Shown: in pieces, positions 1 to 5,871 of the stretch
Numbering within the stretch: the first letter of the stretch is position 1
How the letters are laid out: the number at the start of each line of letters is the position of its first letter
Origin: an archaeon
GTDB taxonomy: Archaea; Asgardarchaeota; Hermodarchaeia; Hermodarchaeales; Hermodarchaeaceae
DNA length: 5,871 nucleotides
Assembly (NCBI GenBank): GCA_016550405.1
Contig: JABXGX010000085.1
Location: 1-5,871, forward strand
Reading direction: 5' to 3'
Notes under the pieces: generated by a model
What the model was told of the DNA's origin: nothing
Databases searched by the model: none
The model's input: the letters and a program-made list of their open reading frames with translations, nothing else
Made by a program: the position numbers and the translations under genes

Positions 1-202
1 AGAGAATAATTGCAGCTATGGTGTACCGTAATCCCGCAAAGATTAACGGTGGAATTTCAGTAAGGCCGAATTTAATAATGACAAATGAAGATGACCAAAG
101 TATTGTGACGAAAAAGGCGGTAAGCACTGCTAGAAGATGTGTTGTATCAAATCGTCCATTTACATTGGAAGGCTTTACTGAATCCGTCACAAGTAATCCC
201 AC
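1..202 (-). CDS. EamA/DMT-superfamily permease, N-terminal part only (runs off the left edge)
   Basis: This is the beginning of a multi-pass inner-membrane transporter of the drug/metabolite transporter (EamA) superfamily; the substrate cannot be told from this fragment. The minus-strand frame is open from a TGA just upstream (206-208) to the window edge, about 67 codons. A hydrophilic leader of roughly 20 residues is followed by a hydrophobic helix containing LWSSSFVIIKFGL, then TEIPPLIFAGLRYTIAA. The W-(S/G)-S-x-F-x-x-I-K-x-G-L and PP-x-x-x-x-x-x-R-(Y/F) patterns are the usual EamA signature of helices 1 and 2. Full-length members have about 300 residues and ten helices, so most of the gene is missing. 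The start is uncertain: GTG at 202 is the outermost possible and GTG at 190 gives a more natural MTDS start. An AGGTG ribosome-binding-like motif (minus strand, 216-220) sits 13 bases before the first. It is probably transcribed separately from the GTPase gene. Confidence 0.82.
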   Translation of the reverse strand, partial: MGLLVTDSVKPSNVNGRFDTTHLLAVLTAFFVTILWSSSFVIIKFGLTEIPPLIFAGLRYTIAAIIL

Positions 203-234
203 AATTCATTGTGCACACCTTTTGAATTGATGAT

Positions 235-269
235 AAAAAAGGTTTCTTCGAAAGCAAGCGAATTTCGAA
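235..269 (-). terminator. Hairpin plus T-run after the GTPase gene
   Basis: On the minus strand a perfect 7-base inverted repeat (TTCGAAA at 269-263 and TTTCGAA at 253-247) with a 9-base loop is followed six bases later by a run of six T (240-235). It starts 17 bases beyond the GTPase stop codon. Archaeal transcription stops efficiently at T-runs, so this probably ends the GTPase transcript. The stem is AT-rich, and the same TTTTTTATC could instead act as the TATA element of the transporter gene, since it lies about 27 bases before a point near 209. Both uses are possible together. Confidence 0.45.
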
Positions 270-286
270 TGAAAAGTGGGGCTGTT

Positions 287-838
287 TTAAGTGTTTTTCA
301 GGATATCAACAACCATGTTTTGCAAAGCCTGTTCAAAATGAGTATCCTTCTCTTGTGATATTTCGATATAAGGAATTCTCAAGTGCTTAGCAAGTTGTTT
401 CGCCTCCCGCTTGGTAACACGTCGTTGTTTCCGTGACTCTTGTCGTGTTCCAACCAGAATGGAAGGCACATTACCTAACACTCTACGAACTTCATCAACC
501 CAGTTGATGATATTATCGAAAGAGGCTTTATCCGTCAAACTAAACACGTATACGACACCTGCCCCTCCTCGAATCAGTCGACGTCGAAGTTCGGTTAAAT
601 TTGGTGAATCAGTTAGATTCCAAATCTGTAGTTGAACACGCACGGGATCTAAATTAAATTGCCGTGCCCCAAAGGAGCTACCTAATTTTGTGCGAAATCC
701 GTCGATGTAGACACCATCTGAGACGCTGCACATGAGTCCAGTCTTACCAACACCTTCATCGCCAACGAAGAGGATTTTCAAAGCCCACTTGATATTGGAC
801 AATGGTTGAGTGTTTACTAGTTTTTGGGGCAAGTCCAA
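287..838 (-). CDS. Ras/Rab-like small GTPase with degenerate G3 and G4 motifs
   Basis: A 183-residue cytosolic protein of the Ras-superfamily fold, a family greatly expanded in Asgard archaea. The P-loop GDEGVGKT (residues 26-33) is intact, after a 20-residue N-terminal extension. Switch I keeps the family spacing F-x-T-x-x-G-x-x-F around T50. The G3 element, normally WDTAGQ, reads WNLTDS (73-78), so the magnesium-contacting Asp, the Gly and the catalytic Gln are all gone. G4, normally NKxD, reads TRQE (131-134); G5 is E-I-S-Q-E (159-163). The rest follows Rab order: RGGAGVVYVFSLTDKASF (90-107), then a W-x-x-E-V-R helix and the VPSILVG strand. It should bind nucleotide, but hydrolysis and guanine selectivity are doubtful. 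The C-terminus (LKNT) has no prenylation cysteine. The start is TTG at 838, supported by GGAGGG seven bases upstream; no ATG is available before the P-loop. It is a possible partner of the upstream receptors, from position only. Confidence 0.9.
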   Translation of the reverse strand: MDLPQKLVNTQPLSNIKWALKILFVGDEGVGKTGLMCSVSDGVYIDGFRTKLGSSFGARQFNLDPVRVQLQIWNLTDSPNLTELRRRLIRGGAGVVYVFSLTDKASFDNIINWVDEVRRVLGNVPSILVGTRQESRKQRRVTKREAKQLAKHLRIPYIEISQEKDTHFEQALQNMVVDILKNT

Positions 839-845
839 GGGCTAA

Positions 846-851
846 CCCTCC
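846..851 (-). promoter_or_regulatory. Ribosome binding site of the GTPase gene, deciding a TTG start
   Basis: The minus strand reads GGAGGG, complementary to the anti-Shine-Dalgarno end of archaeal 16S rRNA, with seven bases between it and the TTG codon at 838-836. This near-ideal site is the main reason to accept TTG as the start. Confidence 0.75.
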
Positions 852-936
852 GTAGCTGAGGAATGCTATTCATCACATTTAGCGTTATCGCTCTGAATAT
901 GAAATGGAACAATTAATCACAAACAGTGAATTTACT

Positions 937-946
937 CGTATAAATC
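937..946 (-). promoter_or_regulatory. Possible TATA-like element in the gap before the GTPase gene
   Basis: The 157-base gap between the HEAT-repeat receptor and the GTPase holds no convincing gene. On the minus strand GATTTATACG contains a TTTATA element that could place a transcript start near 914, leaving a leader of about 75 bases. A second AT-rich stretch (TTTCATATTC, about 897-906) would give a shorter leader. A weak 5-bp hairpin (959-973) lies just after the receptor gene but lacks a T-run. The gap length suggests the GTPase may have its own promoter, but neither element is strong and co-transcription with the receptors remains possible. Confidence 0.25.
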
Positions 947-996
947 TATAGAATCCGCACTACAATTGGTAGTTCTTTCCAGTTTGTCTATATCGC

Positions 997-2994
997 TTAT
1001 TTTCGGCGTTTTCGTTTGGGTGAGAGTTTTGCGATTGCCTCGCTGATACTTTCTTTCACGGTTGGATCTTCTTCTTTTTTCGCTGCTTGTTGAAGTGGTC
1101 GAAGTCCTTTGTTTGACCCGATTTCTCCAAGAGCCCACGCTGCTCCCCCGCGGACAAGACCATCTTCATCCTTAAGGGCTCGAATAAGGGCGTTGGTAGC
1201 ACGTGGATCACTAATTCGCCCTAGACTCACTGCTGCACGCCAGCGAACGTAACTATCTTCATCCTTGAGTGCGACAATAAGAGGTTCAATTCCAGCGTCA
1301 CCCACCTGACCTAAGGCATCCGTGGCGCCACGTCGGGATTCGATATCTCCTTCTTGGAGGACTTGAAGAAGTGGATCAACAGCCGCAGCTCCGACGCGCG
1401 CTGCTTCAGTCCATTGTCCTTGCGCAATAAAGTGCTGTGCTTTTTCTGTATCAGTGACTCCCCATTCAGTCGTTTCATCCAAGGAGGCACCACAATACAC
1501 ACAACTACGCCATTTGGGACTCACCGGTGAAGCACATTTGGGACAGCGGTTTTCACCTTTGATGCGTTCCGTTTCTTCTTCCCGAACTGATTCGACCATC
1601 GAAGCGAAGGCGCGTGTGAGTTGTCCGATTTCGTCTTTTTTACTTAGAAGTTCCGGATCAAGTTCTACTCCTGCAAGAATATCTTTCCTAGCCTTATCAG
1701 TTGAAAGGCTCACCGCGAGGTCCGTGAGGCGACTTATCGGTTTTACGATGTAAAACGCAATCAATGACCCAATAGCAATTGAAGCCCCTAATGTGATGAC
1801 CATTAGAATAATCACTTGAAGTGTTGTAGTAAAAGTCGCAGATGCCATTCGTGATTGCAGTGGCGTAACGGATGCAACCGCTTCTGTTTCAGGGACAATG
1901 ACTAGGCAGATGTAATCACCTTTTTCGACGGGTGTATGGGCTAGATAGCGTGGTTGACCATCACGAGTGTAAGTAAGGAGACCTGATTCTTCCGAAGTTA
2001 ATTGGGTTAGTTGACTACTTGACAATGCGGAACTTCCACCGGAGTTGATTTCTACTTCATTAAGAAAAGGCAAAGGTTCTGTCGGGTCGGTGGGTATGAA
2101 TTCAGGGTGTGCCACAACCAAGGATGTGGACGTAATCAAGGATGCATAACCCGTATCCAAGATTTGGAAATCAAGGATTTTATCTACGATGTCTTGGATG
2201 GAAATATCACCACAGATAGTTCCCATGAGTGTTCCATTGGGATAATACATGGCACGACCAATTGTGATGAGGGGAACACCATCAATTTCATCAAAATATG
2301 GTTCTGTAAAGACAATATCGCCTTGACCTGCAATAACTTCTAGATACCAGGGCTGAGTCGTGGGATAATAGGGATCACTCATCCGTTCAGCAAAGGTTCC
2401 TCCTACTACGCTCCCAGGATAGTTGATAAACAGATTACTTCCGGCAAAAGCGATGTAAAGCCAGCGAAAATCAGGAGCATTGGCATGAATGGTGTGAAAG
2501 ATGTAATCCATTGATGCAACGCTTTCAATGGTCTGATTGAAAGCTGCGCTTCTCTGCCAATAGTTATTGTGGTTGGAACCAGGGAAATAGTAGCTGGCAT
2601 AGCTCCACGATAACCAAACTTGGTAGGAGATATCATAGTAGGTGTCAGTGGGGACAAGTCCAGCACTCCGGTTGTACTCAAAGAACCAGTCATAGAAAAC
2701 GTCACGAGGACCATACCTGGATCCATTGAGGATATGTTCGAGTTCGTTAGCCATCATCAGAACCATAGATTCAGCGTTATCGAATTTTTGGTTGATGATG
2801 CTGGCGATTTGCCCTGATTGGCTTTGGAGATTCGTGCGAATTTGAGTTTGTAGGGCTTCAGACGATTGATTATAAGTGGCATTACCGATGAGGTCGGTGA
2901 ACCCAATCGAAAGGAATCCAATGACGCTGATGAATAGTAAGGCTAACAAGACATAGCTTATGAGTACATTAGTTCGGATACTTCGTGCCATCAC
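997..2994 (-). CDS. Transmembrane dCache-HAMP receptor with zinc ribbon and HEAT repeats
   Basis: A 665-residue membrane receptor with no enzymatic output domain. Domains in order: membrane helix 9-31; extracellular double Cache sensor about 35-385, with the typical PWY (215-217) and GRAMYYPNGTLMGTICGD strand pair; membrane helix 391-415; HAMP about 416-470 (P419; DEIGQL 454-459); C-x2-C...C-x2-C zinc ribbon (C484, C487, C498, C501); four HEAT/PBS-lyase-type repeats of about 31 residues (534-657) with the A-x-x-ALG-x-(I/V)-G core; basic tail KRKRRK. Repeats two and three share a near-identical 15-base stretch 93 bases apart, a sign of recent repeat duplication. Several N-x-S/T sequons (N38, N90, N108, N153, N253) fit an exported glycosylated sensor. 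Ligand binding outside should change HAMP packing and expose or move the HEAT scaffold. GTG at 2994 lies seven bases after AAGGAG; the adjacent ATG at 2991 is equally acceptable. It starts 11 bases after its paralogue, so the two are co-transcribed. Confidence 0.93.
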   Translation of the reverse strand: MMARSIRTNVLISYVLLALLFISVIGFLSIGFTDLIGNATYNQSSEALQTQIRTNLQSQSGQIASIINQKFDNAESMVLMMANELEHILNGSRYGPRDVFYDWFFEYNRSAGLVPTDTYYDISYQVWLSWSYASYYFPGSNHNNYWQRSAAFNQTIESVASMDYIFHTIHANAPDFRWLYIAFAGSNLFINYPGSVVGGTFAERMSDPYYPTTQPWYLEVIAGQGDIVFTEPYFDEIDGVPLITIGRAMYYPNGTLMGTICGDISIQDIVDKILDFQILDTGYASLITSTSLVVAHPEFIPTDPTEPLPFLNEVEINSGGSSALSSSQLTQLTSEESGLLTYTRDGQPRYLAHTPVEKGDYICLVIVPETEAVASVTPLQSRMASATFTTTLQVIILMVITLGASIAIGSLIAFYIVKPISRLTDLAVSLSTDKARKDILAGVELDPELLSKKDEIGQLTRAFASMVESVREEETERIKGENRCPKCASPVSPKWRSCVYCGASLDETTEWGVTDTEKAQHFIAQGQWTEAARVGAAAVDPLLQVLQEGDIESRRGATDALGQVGDAGIEPLIVALKDEDSYVRWRAAVSLGRISDPRATNALIRALKDEDGLVRGGAAWALGEIGSNKGLRPLQQAAKKEEDPTVKESISEAIAKLSPKRKRRK

Positions 2995-3001
2995 ATTTCC
3001 A

Positions 3002-3007
3002 CTCCTT
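3002..3007 (-). promoter_or_regulatory. Ribosome binding site overlapping the upstream stop codon
   Basis: The minus strand reads TAAGGAG, so the TAA stop of the TPR-VWA receptor (3008-3006) shares two bases with the AAGGAG site serving the next gene. Spacing is seven bases to GTG 2994 and ten to ATG 2991. This arrangement favours translational coupling of the two receptors. Confidence 0.75.
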
Positions 3008-5765
3008 ATTCAATATCGAAAGAAATTCCCTCCACATCTACTTGGGCGAGGATATCTCGTACTTGGAGAAAGGCTTGTTCAATTGCCACTCGTACATCTC
3101 GCCGGTCAGTTATGCCAATATAATGTCCCCGGGGTGACTCATCTGTGAGGCGGCGGAGGTCCTTTTCAACGCGTTGGAGTTCATTTCCCACTGCAATGAT
3201 GATAAGGTTCACGTTGAGAAGGCTATCACGAATGAGTGCTTGGATAGAGTTATCTACTCCACCAAACAGGCCTTTGCGTTTTCGTTGATGGATGTTGTAG
3301 TGATCGCTTGCGTTATCTAAGCCGTCGGTTAGAGCTATGAGCCAGCGTTGCTCGCTGCCTTTGACTTCAGCAAGAACTTTCATTGCATCTCCTAGAGCAT
3401 CATAGAATGCTGTGTTGCCTGAGGGATAACGCAGCCGTTCAATTGTCCGACGAATGGTCGGAGCGTCTGTTTCCATGGAAGTCATTGGCAGAACAATGTC
3501 GCTTTGGCTGCTGAAAGTAATGATGCCTACTTCGTCTTGAGGGTTGACCTGAATATCAAGTAAGGCTAATGCGCCATTGATGGCTGCTCGGATACGTTGG
3601 CCACCCATTGAGCCACTATAATCAATAACAAATAGGACATACTTTTTACTCACAATTCGGCGAGAAAGGGAAGTTGCCATGTCAGTGTAACGGGCTGTTT
3701 CATCTTTGAAGCCTAATTTCGTATGGACTTCAGCAAGTTTAGTTAGACATTGAGAGACTAAAGACACATCAACTAGATCCTTTGCTAATAGTAAAGAAGC
3801 TTCTAACTGAGTTTGGGCATCCTCGAAGTGTTTCTCTTGTAAAAAGAGTGTACCCAAGTGTAGATGAGCATAAGCGATTCCGCGTTCATATTGAATCCGT
3901 GTTGCAAGCTGAAGAGACTCTTTAAAGGCGGATTCAGCTTTTGCGTTATCGCCCATTTGTTGGTAGACTAATCCTCGGTTAGAGATTCGGAGTACTTGAC
4001 CGCGATTATTTTTACTTTCTTTATCGAAATCCAAAGCGAGGTTGAGATAGTCAAGAGCTTTTTGATACTCTTCTTGGTCCATCATCAAGAGGGCGAGGTT
4101 ATTGTACCGAGATGCCAGCCCTTTTTTGTCTTTGAGCCGTTCTCCAATTTCAATGGCTTCTCGATAATATTTCTGCGCCGCTGTAGTATCGCCCCACGCC
4201 CGGTAAATATTGCCGATATTGTTCTTTGCTAGCGCAATACCGCGTTCATTTTCTGTTGTTTCAAATAGTGCTAGGGCTTTCTGATAATTGGCATATGCTC
4301 GGTCTAAATCACCACCATAATAGTCGAGGTTGCCAAAACGAAGACTCGTCAGCAGGTTATTAAAAGCGTCATGGAGCATACCGATTTCTGGGGCCATTTC
4401 CCCAGAATCACCTCTTAACTCTCTCGATAGATCTCCTTCCGCAATATAGGTAGTGAGGGTAATGAGTTCTCGAATCGGTTCGGTAATCCGATTAGAAATA
4501 AATAAGCTGATTCCAAACATGATTATAATCGCGATGATCATCACCACAAGTAGCATGATTATTTGATTCGTGCTTTGTGAGAGAATCTGATTTTGAAGAA
4601 TTACAACAGGACCAATAATATCCAGTTCAGGAACCACAACCGCTAGAGAATAGTTCGTGGTGGGAATTGGTGCGTAGGCGATGTACCATTTATTCCCATT
4701 CTTGTGGTACTCAGATAAGCCACTGGTTCCAGTCAGCATGGCATTAACAGTGGTTTCAAACCCAGCGCGTTCAGCAGCAGATGTACCAGCCATCTCCAAG
4801 GAAACGATGTTCACGAGCTCTTCTCCTTGATTAGGATGTGAAATCGAATCGGCGTTTCGATCAATCATGAAGCCATAGCCATTGTCACCCACACTGATAT
4901 TCAAGATGAGGTCAGTCACAGTTTGAATCGTCAGGTCGACACTCACGACACCAATCAGGGTTCCATTGCTGTACCGGATCGGTCGACCTGCTGACATGAG
5001 CCAACCCACTGGGTCCCAATAAGGAGAGGTCCAGACCGTATTGTTCCCCGTTTCAGTAGCAGGTCCTTGATAAAAATCAAATGTTTGAGGATCCCAATCG
5101 TCAGCAGGGTCAACAGGATTGTCATTTTCATCATACTGGGTCCATTCCATCGAATCATATGGGTAGTTACGAAACAGGGAATACCCTCCTGCAAAAGCGG
5201 CATAAATCCAGATATAGTTGGGGTTCCCCTCCAGCATGTTCCGAAACATGTAATCCATATTCGATGACACATTCAAAAGGTACTCAAGTTCAGAGGACCA
5301 ATTGAAGGGATCACCACCCGGGTATTTGTTCCGGGGCATATAGTAACAGGACACTTCAAAGGAGATATCCGGGGAATCATAATCAGGATCGTAATGACGA
5401 CCCGGAATCGACCGACCCGTCTGGGCAAACTCTGCAGAGGCATTCCACCAATAGGATTGGTAAGGTGTTACATTCACAAAATCATTGAATAATCCCTCCG
5501 AATACAAATCCAACATGGTAATTTGGGCATCGATCTGTGCAAAGATCTCATCCACTCTCTGAGCCTCATCGCTAGCCAACCCCTCTAAATGGTCCAATTC
5601 CACTTGCAACAACGCAGATGCAGCATCACTCGCATTTTCTCCTGACAAACTCAGAATCTGCCAAGTATTGTAGAATACCAGAATAGAAGTCGGGACAAGT
5701 AAGAGTATAAGAAAAGCTGCTAAAATACGGGTTCTAATGGTTATTGAGGGCAAAGAATAGTCCAC
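3006..5765 (-). CDS. Transmembrane dCache-HAMP receptor with TPR repeats and cytoplasmic VWA domain
   Basis: A 919-residue membrane receptor. Domains in order: membrane helix about 13-35; extracellular double Cache sensor about 37-395; membrane helix 401-424; HAMP about 424-478 (EPIREL 429-434, EGDLSREL 443-450); about six TPR units of roughly 40 residues (478-703; cores such as N-N-I-G-N-I-Y and A-x-x-x-Y-x-x-A-L); von Willebrand A domain about 707-905. The MIDAS metal site is complete: D715-x-S717-x-S719, T785 in the NTAFYDAL loop, D814 in LTDGLDN. Many N-x-S/T sequons (N44, N98, N108, N155, N165, N267, N289, N371) lie in the sensor, fitting extracellular N-glycosylation. An Asp/Asn-rich insertion (211-225) is absent from the paralogue next door. 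Output must be by binding: the TPR and metal-dependent VWA surfaces are both interaction modules. GTG at 5765 is the first possible start after an in-frame TAG; no good ribosome site precedes it, consistent with a leaderless message. Confidence 0.94.
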   Translation of the reverse strand: MDYSLPSITIRTRILAAFLILLLVPTSILVFYNTWQILSLSGENASDAASALLQVELDHLEGLASDEAQRVDEIFAQIDAQITMLDLYSEGLFNDFVNVTPYQSYWWNASAEFAQTGRSIPGRHYDPDYDSPDISFEVSCYYMPRNKYPGGDPFNWSSELEYLLNVSSNMDYMFRNMLEGNPNYIWIYAAFAGGYSLFRNYPYDSMEWTQYDENDNPVDPADDWDPQTFDFYQGPATETGNNTVWTSPYWDPVGWLMSAGRPIRYSNGTLIGVVSVDLTIQTVTDLILNISVGDNGYGFMIDRNADSISHPNQGEELVNIVSLEMAGTSAAERAGFETTVNAMLTGTSGLSEYHKNGNKWYIAYAPIPTTNYSLAVVVPELDIIGPVVILQNQILSQSTNQIIMLLVVMIIAIIIMFGISLFISNRITEPIRELITLTTYIAEGDLSRELRGDSGEMAPEIGMLHDAFNNLLTSLRFGNLDYYGGDLDRAYANYQKALALFETTENERGIALAKNNIGNIYRAWGDTTAAQKYYREAIEIGERLKDKKGLASRYNNLALLMMDQEEYQKALDYLNLALDFDKESKNNRGQVLRISNRGLVYQQMGDNAKAESAFKESLQLATRIQYERGIAYAHLHLGTLFLQEKHFEDAQTQLEASLLLAKDLVDVSLVSQCLTKLAEVHTKLGFKDETARYTDMATSLSRRIVSKKYVLFVIDYSGSMGGQRIRAAINGALALLDIQVNPQDEVGIITFSSQSDIVLPMTSMETDAPTIRRTIERLRYPSGNTAFYDALGDAMKVLAEVKGSEQRWLIALTDGLDNASDHYNIHQRKRKGLFGGVDNSIQALIRDSLLNVNLIIIAVGNELQRVEKDLRRLTDESPRGHYIGITDRRDVRVAIEQAFLQVRDILAQVDVEGISFDIE

Positions 5766-5792
5766 TCCACAGGTAGAATCGGTGCAGGTGCG

Positions 5793-5806
5793 ATTATATC
5801 CCCTAA
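5793..5806 (-). promoter_or_regulatory. Archaeal TATA/BRE-like promoter of the receptor operon
   Basis: On the minus strand TTAGGGGATATAAT holds a TATAAT box (5798-5793) behind a purine-rich BRE-like stretch. The box centre lies about 27 bases before 5769, and the GTG start is at 5765, so the predicted transcript begins within a few bases of the start codon. Lack of a Shine-Dalgarno site there agrees. The remaining upstream sequence to the window edge shows no recognisable gene. Confidence 0.5.
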
Positions 5807-5839
5807 CAAGCTAAAAGCGCATCCCTTCCAATAGAAACT

Positions 5840-5866
5840 AGCCAACGAATTGAATTGGCTGCCAAC
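5840..5866. repeat. Small inverted and direct repeat cluster upstream of the receptor operon
   Basis: AGCCAA (5840-5845) and TTGGCT (5855-5860) form a perfect 6-bp inverted repeat with a 9-base spacer, and GCCAAC recurs as a direct copy at 5841-5846 and 5861-5866, exactly 20 bases apart (about two helical turns). It lies roughly 40 bases before the TATA-like box, a plausible place for an activator or repressor. It could also be the tail of an upstream transcript; the window ends five bases later. Confidence 0.35.
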
Positions 5867-5871
5867 AATTC

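Noticed and set aside
18..230. Plus-strand 70-codon open frame
   Set aside because: It lies antisense to the transporter fragment, whose translation shows clear EamA motifs; the plus-strand product shows no recognisable pattern.
882..893. AGCG-TTAT-CGCT hairpin in the gap before the GTPase
   Set aside because: Only four base pairs with no T-run or conserved neighbour; too weak to call a terminator or operator.
959..973. ACTAC-AATTG-GTAGT hairpin just after the HEAT-repeat gene
   Set aside because: A five-pair stem without a following T-run is weak evidence for termination.
932..1138. Minus-strand 68-codon frame overlapping the end of the HEAT-repeat gene
   Set aside because: It is an out-of-frame reading of the basic C-terminal coding segment, rich in Arg, Ser and Thr, with no ribosome site or family pattern.
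2406..2726. Minus-strand 106-codon frame inside the 665-residue receptor
   Set aside because: Fully nested in another frame of the Cache sensor; the sensor frame carries the conserved motifs.
4955..5272. Minus-strand 105-codon frame inside the 919-residue receptor
   Set aside because: Fully nested in another frame of the Cache sensor, with no independent start signal or domain pattern.
5804..5871. Minus-strand frame open from the right edge for 22 codons to a TAG, possibly the end of an upstream gene
   Set aside because: An open stretch this short is expected by chance, and the residues show no recognisable family.

Overview
The window reads as a chromosomal fragment of an archaeon, most plausibly an Asgard archaeon with moderate GC; a Thorarchaeia-like lineage is my guess, not a demonstration. 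The grounds are a Ras/Rab-like small GTPase, archaeal-style promoter spacing (TATA-like box about 26 bases before the likely transcript start), strong use of GTG and TTG starts, and two Cache receptors full of N-glycosylation sequons. No rRNA, tRNA, transposase, phage gene or CRISPR array was seen.

Every supported gene lies on the minus strand, so the window is best read from right to left. From 5871 to 5766 is a promoter region with a small repeat cluster and a TATA-like box whose spacing predicts an almost leaderless transcript. Next comes a 919-residue membrane protein (5765-3006): one extracellular double Cache sensor, HAMP, about six TPR units and a C-terminal von Willebrand A domain with a complete MIDAS. 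After 11 bases, with its ribosome binding site overlapping the preceding stop codon, follows a 665-residue paralogue of the same sensor (2994-997), whose HAMP leads instead to a zinc ribbon and four HEAT repeats. A 157-base gap precedes a TTG-started, 183-residue Ras-like GTPase (838-287) with an intact P-loop but strongly altered G3 and G4 motifs. After a hairpin plus T-run, the N-terminal part of an EamA/DMT-family membrane transporter (202 to the left edge) runs out of the window.

The two receptors almost certainly form an operon and look like a sensor duplication followed by replacement of the cytoplasmic output. Neither carries a histidine kinase, methyl-accepting, GGDEF or other enzymatic output. 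Both end in protein-interaction modules (TPR-VWA or zinc ribbon-HEAT), so they probably signal by recruiting partners. The small GTPase immediately downstream is a candidate partner, but that link is inferred from position only. The transporter is probably a separate unit.
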